Below, in pieces: positions 12,851 through 25,582 of a DNA stretch of 64,000 nt. The notes beneath the pieces are model-generated. The model had not been told where the DNA came from and did no database searches. It worked only from the letters and a program-made list of their open reading frames with translations. The stretch's first letter is position 1. Each line of letters begins with the position of its first letter. The stretch comes from Dryomyza anilis (taxonomy: Eukaryota > Arthropoda > Insecta > Diptera > Dryomyzidae). The translations under genes and the position numbers were made by a program. The stretch is taken from NCBI GenBank assembly GCA_951804985.1, contig OX638133.1, positions 12,730,501 through 12,794,500 on the forward strand. Reading direction: 5' to 3'.

Positions 12851-13083
12851 GAAAAATTTAATTTTGAGAATGAGATATTGAGATATTTGAAACCAGTTAT
12901 AGTAAGTTTTGAATTAGGAAAATTTTGATAGTTGGTTGGTGTAATGAAGTCAAATACATGGAGAGAAATATTCTCATAAATCATGTATTATATGCATAAA
13001 TTTTGCAAAAAATAATAATGATATCCAGCCAAGAATAAGTAATCGTAATGATTTGATCTTTATTAATAATATATGATTTAAGT

Positions 13084-13394
13084 GAGCCGCGGTAGTTCAG
13101 TGGTTAGTGCGTTGGACTGTGAGCCGAAAGGTGCTCGGTTCAAGCCTGGACTGGGGCTAACAACATCTTTTCATAGAAACATTTTTCTATACCGCGCTAT
13201 CTCTCGGCAGTAAATGGCAAAGCTCCGAGAGTAAAAACATTGCCTATGGAAAGCTCTCACCCGCCGTTCGGATTCGGCAATAAACTGTAGGTCCCACCAC
13301 TTTGAGTACAAATATAACACGCACAGCTCAAAATGGTGAGAGAGTTCGGTCGAAGTTCTATACAGGACTGTAGTGACAAACTATTATTATTATT
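13084..13394 (+). mobile_element. tRNA-derived SINE, copy S1, with 11-bp target duplication
   Basis: The head GGTAGTTCAGTGG resembles a Pol III A box and GGTTCAAGCC a B box. A conserved ~220-bp body follows (TTTTCATAGAAACATTTTTC, CTCTCGGCAGTAAATGG, CCACTTTGAGTACAAATAT), then a (TTA)n tail. It is flanked by perfect ATGATTTAAGT repeats at 13073-13083 and 13395-13405. It is a retroposed element and not a functional tRNA gene. Confidence 0.92.
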
Positions 13395-13405
13395 ATGATT
13401 TAAGT

Positions 13406-14995
13406 AAAAATCAATTATAATGATTAATTGTCAATACAGTTTGGTATAGCCTGAAAGGGTATTCAGCTAAATAAATTCAGCTAAAATAAATTTCATCTTA
13501 AAAACTTTTAAATTCTGCTATAAATTCAGCTATAACGCCTCTGTTAGTTAGGGTCCGCACTATTCGGTAGTAAAAGTGGGTATGGTATGAAAGGGTATTT
13601 GCTTTTCTATAAATTTAAATCAATTTAAACGTAAAAACTTTTGTAAATTTTTGGTATATAACGTTTAAATTTAAAAAAATGTCTACTAAATTCAGCTATA
13701 ATGCCTCTAGCGGCCAGGTTCGGAACGTCCGGCAGTAAGAGTAGGTATGTGGTGAAAGGGTATTAATTTGCCTATAACTTAAAGTAAATTTTGTCTTAAG
13801 TGATTTTAACTGGCTGCGGTTATGAACGTTCACTTTTTTTATATCTTCCATAGCACCCAAAATAAAAAAATTATAACAATTGTTTCTTTTTGAAAAATAT
13901 ATGTAAAATATCCAGTATTTAAATAAATATAGCCAGAGCGAAATATTTTTAACGGAGATCTTTGAACTCAAAGTGAAAAAAACCAATTTAAAAATCTTCA
14001 CTGTTTAAAAATTTTCATAAGTTCAACATTTCAAACCTAAATAAATATCGATACCTTACAGGCAAAAGATCGTAACCAACAAAAATCAAACGAACGGCGA
14101 AGAAAACGCGAAGAAAACGTCTCAAAATTGAGTAGTTCAATATTTTATTGATTTTTTTCGTAAAGTATCCTTTAAATGAACTGGCAATAACAATAGTGAG
14201 GCCCAATTACCAAAATATCCATTACATGCAGAAGTATTTGAAGAAAAATGTAATTACGATGTTTTGCCTGTCTCAATTCATTTCGAAAAATTTTTCAAAT
14301 TGTACTACTTACGATCCTAAGGTAGGATGGTCTTGTACGCAAACGGTTTGGTATTTTAAATTTCGGTAAACGACAAAAGTGAAATAACACGTATAGGAGA
14401 ATTTTGGCACATAATTGAGACTAGCCAGTGGTCAGTATTTCAATTTGATGGACAAATGTATTGGAAATACATAATAAAATTAAATTTTATATTTTTATTT
14501 TAAATGTGAACATATTCTCTACAAATTCTCATATTTTTATTTTTTCTACCATTAGCACAAATGGATTTAAAAATCCTTGAAGTAGTCACTAAATGAAATA
14601 ATAAAATTATGTGGCCATTCTGACGTGAAATAGTGCTTATGTATCTACAAACATATGATGTGCCTTAAATATTTAGTTTATTGTTTGAATGTCTTCGCTA
14701 ACCCTTATAACAGCGCACAGAATTGGATTAAAACTAATTAAAAATAATATCGTAACCAACATTTTTCAAAAATGTAGTTACGATAATAAGTGTTATTTGG
14801 CTTTATTTCAAATTTGGATCGTGAAATTCCAAATTATGATTTTGCAGGGAAATGCAACTCACAGAGAGCTTTTCAAAACAGCAATAAAACAAAAATTCCC
14901 AAAATGTTGGTTGCGATGTTCTGCCTGGAAGGTATCGATATATATTTGAGTATCTAATATTATCAATTATACCAAATGCTAATAAAAAATCATTG
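13406..14995. other. unique AT-rich intron sequence
   Basis: A loose repetition of TATGGTATGAAAGGGTATT-like text with TTCAGCTATAA occurs three times at 13440-13770 (spacing ~120-150 bp). No exon is recognised. Confidence 0.5.
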
Positions 14996-15074
14996 ATTTA
15001 TAATTCATTCATAAATATTATGAATTTTTTCACCAACTACCAGATTCATCATATTGATATCACCGTTCTATATA

Positions 15075-15240
15075 TATATATAAAACTTCTGGTCCGTTTG
15101 TCTGTCTGTTTGTTCCAGCATCACGCACCAGGATACTATGTACCAGGATACTATGGAGTCCGGAGCTTGTCATAGGCTGTATATGGGCGGGATTGGACAA
15201 AGGGGCATGGTACCTCCCATACAACCTAAACTTTCAAAAC
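15075..15240 (+). mobile_element. short fragment with GTCTGTCTG run (mini-me/Helitron-like remnant?)
   Basis: It has a TA-rich start, CCGTTTGTCTGTCTGTTTG, and a duplicated ACCAGGATACTATG motif. It loosely resembles the GTCY elements but lacks their diagnostic ends. Confidence 0.35.
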
Positions 15241-15433
15241 GACATAACTCGGCACATACACAAGCTAAGAAGATGAAACAAAAAAACTCAAATACAAAAA
15301 AAAAAAAAACAAAAGCAAAAACACAAAAGTAAAAAAATCAAATACAAAAACAAAAGTAAAAGTAAAAGCACAAAACTTAAGCTATAACTCAAAAACAACA
15401 GAAAAATAAAAAAGGATAGAAAACAAATACAAA

Positions 15434-15705
15434 GTCAACCACACTAAAATTCACCACACTAAAAGTCACCACACTAAAATTCACCACACTAAAATTCAAC
15501 ACACTAAAATTTACCACACTAAAACTCACCACACTAAAATTCACCACACTAAAATTTACCACACTAAAATTCACCACACTTAAATTCACAACACAAAAAC
15601 TCACCACACTGAATTTTACCACACTAAAACTCACCGCACTAAAATTCACCACAATAAAATTCACCACACTAAAACTCACCACACTAAAACTCACCACACT
15701 TTTCA
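15434..15705 (+). repeat. 15-bp minisatellite CACCACACTAAAATT, ~18 copies
   Basis: The unit CACCACACTAAAATT alternates with ACT/TTT variants. The reverse-strand open frame with a five-residue VVNFS period is a consequence of the 15-bp unit. Confidence 0.95.
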
Positions 15706-16086
15706 ACAAAAAAAAAAAAATAGAAAATAATTCAAAAAAAGAGTTGTTGTAAAATTTTATTTAAAAAATAACAGAAAAAAATGTTTTCGAAAAAAAATAT
15801 TTTTAGAAAAAAAAAATCGAAAATACAATTTTTTTCGAAAAAATGTTGCAAACACTTTTTTTTTATTTTAAATATATTTATTTATAAATAAAACTTTATA
15901 TTAATAAACAAATATATTATAAAACATTTTACTAATTTATGCAAGTCGAGCAAGCATTATATAAGAAATATTTTTCATGATATTTATGATCGCATTAATA
16001 ACATTGATGTCATTAGTCATTAATATTATGTATGGTGCTTCAATACAATGAATCATGGTTTGAAGAACGGAATTCATCAATTTGAT

Positions 16087-16207
<121 letters not shown>

Positions 16208-16482
16208 TTTTTAATTGATTTTTTTTATATTTTTAACAAATTGTGAGTGTGGCAGTTCAAAGACAAGATTATTTTCCTAATGTAACACGTTATATTTCGT
16301 GTCTACAAAATATCAAAAGTTTTGAGATTTTCTTTTTGAAATTTTATATACCATTCCAATTCTCGATTTTCCAGAAGAGTTGTATCTATATATAAAATTT
16401 ATATTCAAAATTTCAATATCCTATCTCTTTTGGTTTTCAAGTTAAGACTGCTGGTAAGCTAAAAGTGAAAATGGGACACTGT

Positions 16483-16570
16483 GCGCCGTTCGGATGCGGC
16501 ATTAAACTGTATTGCCTACCACTTTGAGTACAAACGTAACACATACAACTCAAATGGTGAGAGAGCTGTA
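16483..16570 (+). mobile_element. SINE fragment S6 (body only)
   Basis: CGCCGTTCGGATGCGGCA, then CCACTTTGAGTACAAACGTA and ATGGTGAGAGAGCT match the 3' half of the S1/S5 SINE family. Head and tail are missing. Confidence 0.8.
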
Positions 16571-17935
16571 CGTGTTCAAAACGTTACAACTCTATTAATG
16601 ATCCATTAATTATGTTTCTCAAAATTAAGAAATAAATATAAAAATATTTAAAACAAATTTGTTAATTTTTATTTTTACAACGACTAAATTTCAAATTGAA
16701 CTGTAAAAAAAATCAAGGTAAACATTAACCTCGTAAGCTTCTATTGTTTAGCAAAACTTCTTTATTCGGGTCAAACCTAAAAACAACACACAACGCCCCA
16801 AACAATTTATATTAAATTTTCAATTTGAGCCACTAAATTTTGTGCACGTAGTTTGTTGCTGAAAGTTTGCGCCACTTCAAATAGTTCCAGCAAATATAAA
16901 ACAAATTCGAGTCACACAGATCCAGACCACCGACGCACCCAACCCCACACACACAACAAGAACTCATAGCCATTATACCGCCCTACTCAAAACCGACTAT
17001 AGTAAGGTGGTACAAGTCAAGTTCAACTCAATATAGAATAATCAGCAATACAAACCCATAATGCGACGGCTCAAGCAGAGAATAGGCCAGAAACGAGAAA
17101 AAAAAGGGTAACAAGAAAATACAACAACAATACTAATAAATACAACAATAGCAGTTCGGATCAGAGACCATGTCAAGGAGAGAAGATTGAGAGAATGAAA
17201 GAAAAAATGCGAAAAGAAAAAAATTTGGGGGGAAAAAGTCACAAAAGTCGCCGTAGCAGTCATTGTTGGGGGATTTTAAATGCGGGACAGCTGGGTATGC
17301 TGACTACAACAACAACAAAATATAGCAGCCAGTGCAAACAACAACATCAAATACGAAATAAGAAATTACGAACTTAAAAATCTTCAGCAGGTTATATTTT
17401 TTTTTCACCATTTTCATATTCTGTGAACAAAGCCGAATAATAAATGTAAAGCGAAAAAAAAAAATAAAAAAAAATGAAACCAGAGAAAATTAAAAATGAA
17501 AAGCAGGCTCATACAAAACCAAATACAATGCAGCATAGTAAACAGCATCAGCAAAAGAATAGGTCAGAAAAGCGCAAAAACGACCCATAGACCCAGACTA
17601 CAAAAATATTCATGGTGCATAGGGTTACCGCTTAGTAGGCGGCAATATATAGTGGAGGGTTTTGTGTTGTACTTTTCGCAGTACTCGACAATACAGAATA
17701 CTTGACTGATTATGCGACGAGCAGATTGTGGTTTATAACGTTGACCATTGTGAACGAGTCTCAAGTCATCATATTGAAATCTATTTTTTTTTTTGAATTT
17801 ACTAGAAATTTTAGTATTGATTTTATGCATTAAATTTTAGATAGTTTCTTTGTGGTATTAGTTGTTTCCAATTCCAAAATGTTGAAATTTTATCAAGAAA
17901 TCAAAAACAACCTAGTTGTTCTTTTAAAAAAATTT
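16571..17935. other. unique intron sequence, no feature recognised
   Basis: Moderately AT-rich with AAC/CAA-rich stretches at 17120-17160 and 17305-17350. Short open frames show no domain and no splice context. Confidence 0.45.
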
Positions 17936-17939
17936 TAGC

Positions 17940-18592
17940 GGACTTTTCTCAGCTACTTGGGCAGGCATTTTATACAGCCGATTCTCGAGGAAATGTCGCT
18001 GAAATATTCAAATAAAAAAAAATGACAAAATTCCCAAAGAAATTCCTTGTTTGGCAGGCAATTTGCAGTTGTGGAAAAAGGAGCAGCTCATTCGTGACAT
18101 CGGGTACGATTAATAGCGAAATATATGTGAAGGAATGCTTGCAAAAGAGATTGCTACCATTTTTACGCCAACATGAAGTGTCCACATTTTTTTGGCCTGA
18201 CCTCGTTTCATGTCACTATAGCAAAATGGCCTTAGAGTGGATCCAACAAAATGCCGTGATTTTGGAGAAGCCAATCCACCAAACTGTCCAGAACTCAGGC
18301 CGATTGGGAGATACTGGGCTTTAGTAAATAGGGAGCTGAAGACAACAAAAAAAGTGGCCAAAGACCTTCAAGACTTTAAAAGAGCTGTGAGGGTGTCGGA
18401 CACTACCATTACAACATTAATGGAAGGGGTTCCGGAAAAATTAAAACTTTTTATTAAAAAATATTAATTTATGGTTTTTTATATTTTTTTTTAAATTTAA
18501 AAATAATTTGCTAAATAAAATATTTATTTCTATAAAAATTCGATTAATAGATTTTTCATTTTTTTAGCGGACAATTTTATTCGACACAGTCC
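17940..18592 (+). pseudogene. Tc1/mariner-type transposase remnant with right terminal repeat
   Basis: The first readable frame (18022 onward) has LVWQAICSCGKR, GTINSEIYVKECLQKRLLPF and FFWPDLVSCHYSK. The D of WPD (18199-18201) is the expected second catalytic Asp. A frameshift near 18271-18275 moves the continuation to another frame with EANPPNCPELRPI…YWALVNREL, whose Glu (18291-18293) is the likely third acidic residue. The reading then runs to a stop near 18465. The N-terminal helix-turn-helix and first Asp are absent. The 3' end carries a terminal repeat whose inverse begins ACTGTGTCGAATAAAATTG (ending 18592). It is 5'-truncated and frameshifted, so inactive. The exact IS630-Tc1-mariner clade is not assigned. 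Confidence 0.82.
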
Positions 18593-20500
18593 TTATATAA
18601 GAAATAATGTTCCATATCAAACAGAATTCGATTTGTTATTTTAAAAGCCATTTTCTAAAATCGCGAAATTTTGCAAGTGCGCAAATATAAAAAAAAAAAA
18701 AAATTAGTTCTATGGCTCGTGCAAGTATTGGGTTTTTGGAGCAAAAAACAAAATTTGCTATGATTTACTTTTAACTTTGATTTTCTTTTAAATTTTTTAA
18801 TATTTCAATATTATGTAAAGTAGTTCATTTCAGTATTTGAATTTTTATTGCACATCACTGTAGACATATTCACTACAACAACGTTTTGTTTGTGTTTTGA
18901 TTTGACACTACTTGAGCTTTGTTGTTGTAAGTAACACATTCATTTGTTTTTCAAACATAGAATCGGGGACAGTTTTATATGAAAAGTGTTGCTTTAAATG
19001 CATTATGAATTTACCAATGATGTTCTGAAAGTATTGATGTTTTCAGTATACAATAATCGATTCTGTAAAATTTTAAATTTAGGAGATGAAAAGTTTAAGA
19101 TGAATACAGAACAAATATATCTGAATATGTCTGAAATATATCCAGATGACTAAACTCTCAACAATTTTATGAATCTATAAAATTCCAAAAGGTAATATTA
19201 AAAAAATTTATAATATTATCCTTCAATGTATTTCCAATGCAGGTAGAAAATTACATTGAAGGATAACATTTTAAATATTTTTAATCACTAATTATACAAA
19301 GTAAGTGACTATGATGGGCAGAGCATCAATAATAACTCATATCAGATCTACATGTAACAAATAGAATATATTGATTTTCTTCATTCTTCCGAAGGTATTT
19401 AAACATATGTCACATCTTTAGCAGTCTAAGAAAAAGTCTCAGAATATATAGATGAAGTAAAACTAAAAATAACACTAGACAATACGAAAAATAAAGCGAA
19501 AAGGATGGAGTAACTGATGAAGATGAAGAGAAAAGATGAAGCAGCAGCCAAAGTTGTTGAACGTCACTCATACGGTAGTTGAAGATTTAATACTTCATTC
19601 ATTTTAAGAATCTATTAACCCTAATGATACCAAAAATAAACTCAGATTGAGTACAAAACACTAAACGTTTTTTGTTATTATCGTTGACGTTGAGTATAGT
19701 GTAGTGTGGTGTGATGCAAGTGTCGGTGGATGGCGTGCGGTGTGTTATGTGAGGAATTCAAGATGTGGAGATTCTACGAAGGAAGTAGGATTCTGTGGCG
19801 CAAAGTGTTTATTTGTCTGCTCTGTGTTTATTAGGCACAGCTACATATGTAGGTATCGGGCTATGTATATGAATGGCGTTTGGCATGTTTTGCTGAATTA
19901 CCGTTAAGTGCGTGTCTTAGAGAGGGAGAGAGAGAGAGCCATAGCGATAGAGAAAGAGATACATATATTACCTAAGAGCAGCTGTGACTGAAACCGAGAA
20001 TGCAATATGTGGTGGCTCATCAGCATGAGTGAAGGGCAACAACATAAAGTCATTCAGTCAGGTTGTCCGAACATTCACAAATGTCTGTCGTGCGGAATGT
20101 CTGTTTGTCTCTCAGTCTTTATGTGACTGTCACTTTAACCTACAATTATACTAAATGCCTTCTTTTGTTTTAGTTTAAATACAGTTCAGGGTTATCCGTG
20201 TAGGGCTTCGCAACTCAGTGCTCGGTACACCAAACGATAGAAATGGTCACATTATATTTTTTTTACAAATTATCCAACCCCTATTGATACAATGTATAAT
20301 GCTGATTAGCATTATAACATTTTAGCTTAAAGGAAGGTCGAAACGAATAACAGACGTTGGGAGATTGTTCCACAAACGTATCGTGCAACTGAAGAACGAA
20401 TTCTCTCTGAGAGCTGAAGTTGTTGAGTTTGTTTGAGGTACTCCAATGAGGATTTTGAAGCCCCTGCTAAAATGAATTGAGATAATATTTGATGGAAGTC
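18593..20500. other. unique intron sequence
   Basis: Contains an inverted pair around 19190-19275 (TTATAATATTATCCTTCAATG / TTACATTGAAGGATAACATT) and a GA-rich patch at 19920-19960. No exon or transposon is recognised. Confidence 0.45.
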
Positions 20501-20559
20501 ATTCTACGGCTATTTAGACTCTTTTAAATGACACTTTTTTATGTAGCGGGGATAACTTG

Positions 20560-21830
20560 TGTCTGATAAGAATTGTCCAGTGAATAATTTTTTGGAGACT
20601 AATTCTCCTGGGAAACCTTTTCTAGGAAAATAACTTTCCACGCAAATTTGACTTCGTAAATAAGGAGAAAAACTGTATTGGGGATGAATTGTCAAAAAAT
20701 TAAAATGGTTTTGAGTTAAAATTATTTTGGGACAATTTTGAGTAAGAAGGGTCTGGAAAGATTTTTGTCGAAAAAAATTGTATCGAGTAAAAATTGTTTT
20801 GTGGTAAAATTATTGTGAATAAGAATGGTACGGTGAAAATTTGTCCCAGAAATATTTGTCTAAGTTAAGAATAGAGGTGGGTTAAAAATATAATGAGGGC
20901 TTTAGTCAGGTCCCACCATTCGTGTGCTTCTCTATGAATGCCAAGTCTCGATCAGTGAGGCTTTTCTGTTCTCTAGCACTTATTTTTATAAGGGACCTCA
21001 TTGACCTCTTGTACCTACGGCTTTTTTGTCGGAGTCTGCTTGCAACTCTTTTTTTGTGTTCGGGCCTGCGGTGACTTATAAAGGAGTTGTGACTGCTCGT
21101 CCGTATTGTCGATGTGCAGGGTACCGAAGAACGGAAGGGCTTTTTTCTTCGTCGGCACTAACATCATCGGTTATCATGAGTGTTTTGGCTCCGTGGTAGT
21201 CATGTGGGGCGATACCAGTTTGCCAGACTAGCCAGGTCTTTTAAGCAAATTTTTTGCGGTTTTTTTTGTTTGTTGTCATTGATTATTAGGTCCCACGATT
21301 TGCGCAGAAGTACAGTACCACTCGTACAGAGATCCGCTATATACGGGTGGGACGGATAATTGTCTCGGTATAAAATTGTCTTAGGACATTTTTTTTCTTA
21401 GGTAAGTATGGTCCATGGTAGAATTGTCTTAGAGATTAATTGATTCGGGAGAAACTTGTCTTGTTCATGAATGGTAAAGGTAAGAATTATCTCGAAGATA
21501 TGATATCCTAGAAACAATTGTTAGCATAATTGTCTCGGGATAAAATTGTCTTGGAAATTTTGTTCTTAGGTAAGTATTGTCTCAGTCTCGGGGAAAGTCT
21601 CGAGGAAAACTTTTGTTGGTCAAGAATGGTAAAGATAAGAATTGACTGGAAGAAGAGTTTGTCCTCGAATTAAATTTTTAGGGTAAGAATTGTATCAAAT
21701 GAAAATTGATTCGGATTAAAATTGTGTTAGTAAGCATTCTCTTGGGAATTATGTTTACGGGAACAAATTGTCTTGCGTAGGAGGTCTGAGGTTAAATGGT
21801 CTTAAGAAAAAAATGTTCGTAACTTGTTTT
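20560..21830 (+). repeat. degenerate AATTGTCTCGGATAA-type minisatellite with GC-richer interruption
   Basis: AATTGTCT(T/C)GG and AAAATTGTCTTGG motifs recur every ~20-35 bp at 20560-20880 and again at 21350-21800, much diverged. The two halves are separated by a non-repetitive block at 20885-21345. Confidence 0.6.
20885..21345. other. non-repetitive block of higher G+C inside a degenerate array
   Basis: This is bounded by ATGAGGGCTTTAGTCAGGTCCCACC and ATTAGGTCCCACGATTTGCG, so GGTCCCAC(C/G)AT recurs near both ends. Both strands have several stops in all frames. It may be a decayed transposon or an inserted gene fragment; no family is recognised. Confidence 0.35.
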
Positions 21831-21874
21831 GTAGAATCTCTTTTAAATAATTATTTATATAGTTGAATAATTAG

Positions 21875-22164
21875 TAGCTGCGGTAGCTCAGTGGTTAGTG
21901 CGTTGGACTGCGAGCCGCTAGGTACCCGGTTCAAGCCTGGGCTGGGGCTAGCAACATCTTTTCTTAGAAACATTTTTCTATGTGTGCTACCTCTCGGCAG
22001 GAAATGGCAACCTACTAGAGTAAAACATTGCCTTTGAAAAGCTCTCACCCGCGGCAATAAACTGTAGGTCCCACCACTTTGAGTACAAATATAACACGCA
22101 CAGCTCAAAATGGTGAGAGAGCTCGGCCGAAGTTCTATACAGGACTGTAGCGCCAAACTATTAT
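21875..22164 (+). mobile_element. tRNA-derived SINE, copy S2
   Basis: GGTAGCTCAGTGGTTAGTGC (A box), CCCGGTTCAAGCCTGG (B box) and the family body, with an internal deletion that removes the CCGTTCGGATT segment. TATAGTTGA occurs at 21858-21866 and 22165-22173 as a likely target duplication, with 8 extra bases on the 5' side. Confidence 0.88.
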
Positions 22165-22199
22165 TATAGTTGAGTGTATGTCTTACTTAATTACAATTG

Positions 22200-22464
22200 C
22201 ATAAGATGCTGGATGACATCAGATGCAAAATTTCTTTCATTTTTTAGCAATATTTCGGGCATATTTCCGGAAAACACATATATAAATGGAATATTTAGGG
22301 AAGTGATTTGCAGGTTGTATAACTTTGTGAAAATTTATTGGCAGATTTATGGCATATTTTGGGAAAGGTCGGAAAACAGCCTTTGTCTTTTTTTTATATG
22401 TCAAAAAAAAAAAGTTTTTAAACAGCTTCGACACTGTCTGTTGTTCGCATATTTGTTAAATTAA
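22200..22464 (+). repeat. fragment related to the GGCATATTTCCGG array
   Basis: TTCGGGCATATTTCCGGAAAA, then TTATGGCATATTTTGGGAAA and a T/A homopolymer stretch resemble units of the array at 41275-41660. Highly diverged. Confidence 0.4.
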
Positions 22465-23299
22465 AAAATATTATGGGAAAAATAAAATGAAAAAAATTGT
22501 ATGAAACTTAAAGTCTTGATTATAGTAGCTGCGAATTGCATGCGACACAATTAAGCTTAGTATTACCACCACTCTGGTCTTAAAGCAAAACAGAAAATTG
22601 CTGTAAATATATATCACGTTTACATGTCGAGTAAAATGTAAAAGAATTACGTAAATTAAACCCAACGAAAACGTAAGAGAACGCAGAGAAAACAAAACAC
22701 CCCCGGTATGACGTTGCGTTACGTAAAACGCAAACGTTTAAATAAAACACTTAAATTGTCCAGTGCCGAAGCAACATCGTGCGACGCAACGTAAGACAGC
22801 AACAACAACAAATTGTCATAATAACAACAACAACAAGAATAATAACTAAAACAACAAGAACAACAACTGAAACAGCAACAACAAAGAATACTGTCACAAC
22901 AACATGAAAACAACACACTACAGCAAAGAACCCAGAAAGTGTTCTTGGCCAAAACCCAGAAGCAACACTTAAGAAAATTCTTAAGAAAAACTCGCAACTT
23001 AACCTCAACTCATATTTCTTTCATTCATTCACTCAGTCACTCACTCAGTCACACTTGGCTCTCAAATCGTGAGGCCCCCACAGCTTCAGAAATATGTATA
23101 ACAATATGGCAACTACAACTGAGAGGACAGTTTTTTCTAAAGGTAAAAAAATTTTAATTTTAATAAATATGAACATTTTTTTTGGAACAATTTTTATTTT
23201 AAGTAAAATAAATATTTAAATCAGTTGAGAGATTTTGTCAAATACGATTTTTTATGAAATTTAAAAATGTTTTTCAAAAAATATAAAAATTTTCATAGA
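22465..23299. other. unique sequence with AAC-rich patch
   Basis: 22797-22925 is rich in ACAACA repeats. A conserved-looking, GC-richer part lies at 23040-23130. No coding call is possible. Confidence 0.45.
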
Positions 23300-24990
23300 A
23301 ATGATAAATTTTAGTAGAAATAATAATTTCTGGTGGAAATAATAATTTTTAGTAAAAAATGTTAATTTTTAGTAAAAATGTTAATTTTTAGTAAAAATTT
23401 TAATTTGTAGTAAAAATGTTAATTTTTAGTTATAATATTTATTTTAATAAAAATGTTAATTTTTAGTAAAACTGTTAATTTTTAGTAAAAATGTTAATTT
23501 TTAGTAAAAATGTTAATTTTTAGTAAAAATGTTAATTTTTAGTAAAAATGTTAATTTTTAGTAAAAATGTTAATTTTTAGTAAAAATGTTAATTTTTAGT
23601 AAAAATGTTAATTTTTAGTAAAAATGTAAATTTTTAGTAAAAATGTTAATTTTTAGTAAAAATGTTAATTTTTAGTAAAACTGTTAATTTTTAGTAAAAA
23701 TGTTAATTTTTAGTAAAAATGTTAATTTTTAGTAAAAATGTTAATTTTTAGTAAAAATGTTAATTTTTAGTAAAAATGTTAATTTTTAGTAAAAATGTTA
23801 ATTTTTAGTAAAAATGTTAATTTTTAGTAAAAATGTTAATTTTTAGTAAAAATGTTAATTTTTAGTAAAAATGTTAATTTTTAGTAAAAATGTTAATTTT
23901 TAGTGAAAATGTTAATTTTTAGTAAAGAGGTTAATTTTTAGTAATAATATTAATATTTAGTAAAAATGTTAATTTTTAGTTAAAATGTTAATTTTTAGTA
24001 AAAATGTTAATTTTTAGTAAAAATGTTGATTATTAGTAAAAATTTTAATTTTTAGTAAAAATGTTAATTATTAGTAAAAATGTTAATTTTTAGTATAAAT
24101 GTTAATTTTAAGTAAAAAAATGTTAATTTTTAGTAAAAATGTTAATTTTTAGTAAAAATGTTAATTTTTAGTAAAAATGTTAATTTTTAATAAAAATGTT
24201 AATTTTTAGTAAAAATGTTAATTTTTAGTAAAAATGTTAATTTTTAGTAAAAATGTTAATTTTTAGTAAAAATGTTAATTTTTATTAAAAATGTTAATTT
24301 TTAGTAAAAATGTTAATTTTTAGTAAAAATGTTAATTTTTAGTAAAAATGTTAATTTTTAGTAAAAATGTTAATTTTTAGTAAAAATGTTAATTTTTAGT
24401 AAAAATGTTCATTTTTAGTAAAAATGTTCATTTTTAGTAAAAATGTTAATTTTTAGTAAAAATGTTCATTTTTAGTAAAAATGTTAATTTTTAGTAAAAA
24501 TGTTAATTTTTAGTAAAAATCTTAATTTTTAGTAAAATGTTAATTTTTAGTAAAAATGTTAATTTTTAGTAAAAATGTTAATTTTTAGTAAAAATGTTAA
24601 TTTTTAGTAAAAATGTTAATTTTTAGTAAAAATGTTAATTTTTAGTAAAAATGTTAATTTTTAGTAAAAATGTTAATTTTTAGTAAAAATGTTAATTTTT
24701 AGTAAAATTTTTAATTTTTAGTAAAAATGTTAACATTTAGTAAAAATGTTAACATTTAGTAAAAATGTTAATATTTCGTAAAAATGTTAATTTTTATTAA
24801 AAATGTTAATTTTTAGTAAAAAGGTTAATTTTTAGTAAAAATGTTAATTTTTAGTAAAAATGTTAATTTTTAGTATAAATGTTAATTTCTAAAAAAAGTT
24901 TTAGTAAAATGTTAATTTTTTAGTTAAATGTTAAATTTTAGTAAAAATGTTAATTTTTAGTAAAAATATTAATTTATAGTAAAGTGAATA
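23300..24990 (+). repeat. 19-bp AT-rich satellite, ~87 copies
   Basis: The unit GTTAATTTTTAGTAAAAAT is highly regular in the middle, with scattered point variants (GTTCAT, AACTG, AACATT) and degraded ends at 23300-23440 and 24880-24990. The phase is held for more than 1.6 kb. Confidence 0.97.
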
Positions 24991-25582
24991 TTTTTAGTAT
25001 GAAAAAAAGGCAATTATAAAACATTTATTTTATTTATAACATTTAAAATTATTTTAAAATCTGAAAAAGAAATTTATCTAAATATAAATATCTGAAAATT
25101 AATATTACCTTAATGGAAAATTGCAAAAGTATTCCAATGTATTCTCGTGCATGGCAACAATGTTGACAGCAATAAAAGAAGAAATCAGCAAGTAATAAAA
25201 AATTCAGAAACACATAAAGAATGCAACACGTCACTCAACACGGTGACACACAGAGCCACAGACACAACGACCAAAACCGCAACAGCAGCAGGAGTCGCCG
25301 AGCTACCGTTGCATTCTATGTCAAAGTAATGTATCTGAAGTGCGACACAAAATCAAGCAACTTGTTGCTAAATTTCCTGCCAAGCCAAGTGAAGCCGAAC
25401 AGGCAGGCGGCAGCAGGCCAAAAATTGCCTATGGGCGCACTTAAAATTTAAATGCTGCAAAAATGTACAACACACACACATACACAAAATAAATGCAACA
25501 GAAACAAAATAAAATGTCAACTTTTTAAGGCTCTGTCAAAGCAGTTGCATTGTGCTAGCATCTGTGCGGCTGAATTTGTGGC
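24991..25582. other. unique, less AT-rich sequence
   Basis: Non-repetitive; 25210-25440 has near-balanced composition. Open frames of 60-76 codons here lack splice context or recognisable domains. Confidence 0.45.

Larger units (their letters stand above)
14996..16086 (+). mobile_element. foldback element copy C, interrupted remnant
   Basis: The left end (14996-15068) matches the ACCAACTACCAG…TCATCATATTGAT segment of copy B. The right end (15910-16086) matches its TTTATGCAAGTCGAGCAAGC…AATCATGGTTTGAAGAACGG part. In between lie foreign sequences: a 15075-15240 patch with a GTCTGTCTG run and a 15-bp minisatellite. Termini are lost. Confidence 0.7.

Noticed and set aside
13084..13160. Possible tRNA genes at the SINE heads (also 21875, 44801, 51466, 43178)
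   Set aside because: A and B boxes are present, but acceptor stems do not pair and each is fused to a repeated body and tail with target duplications.
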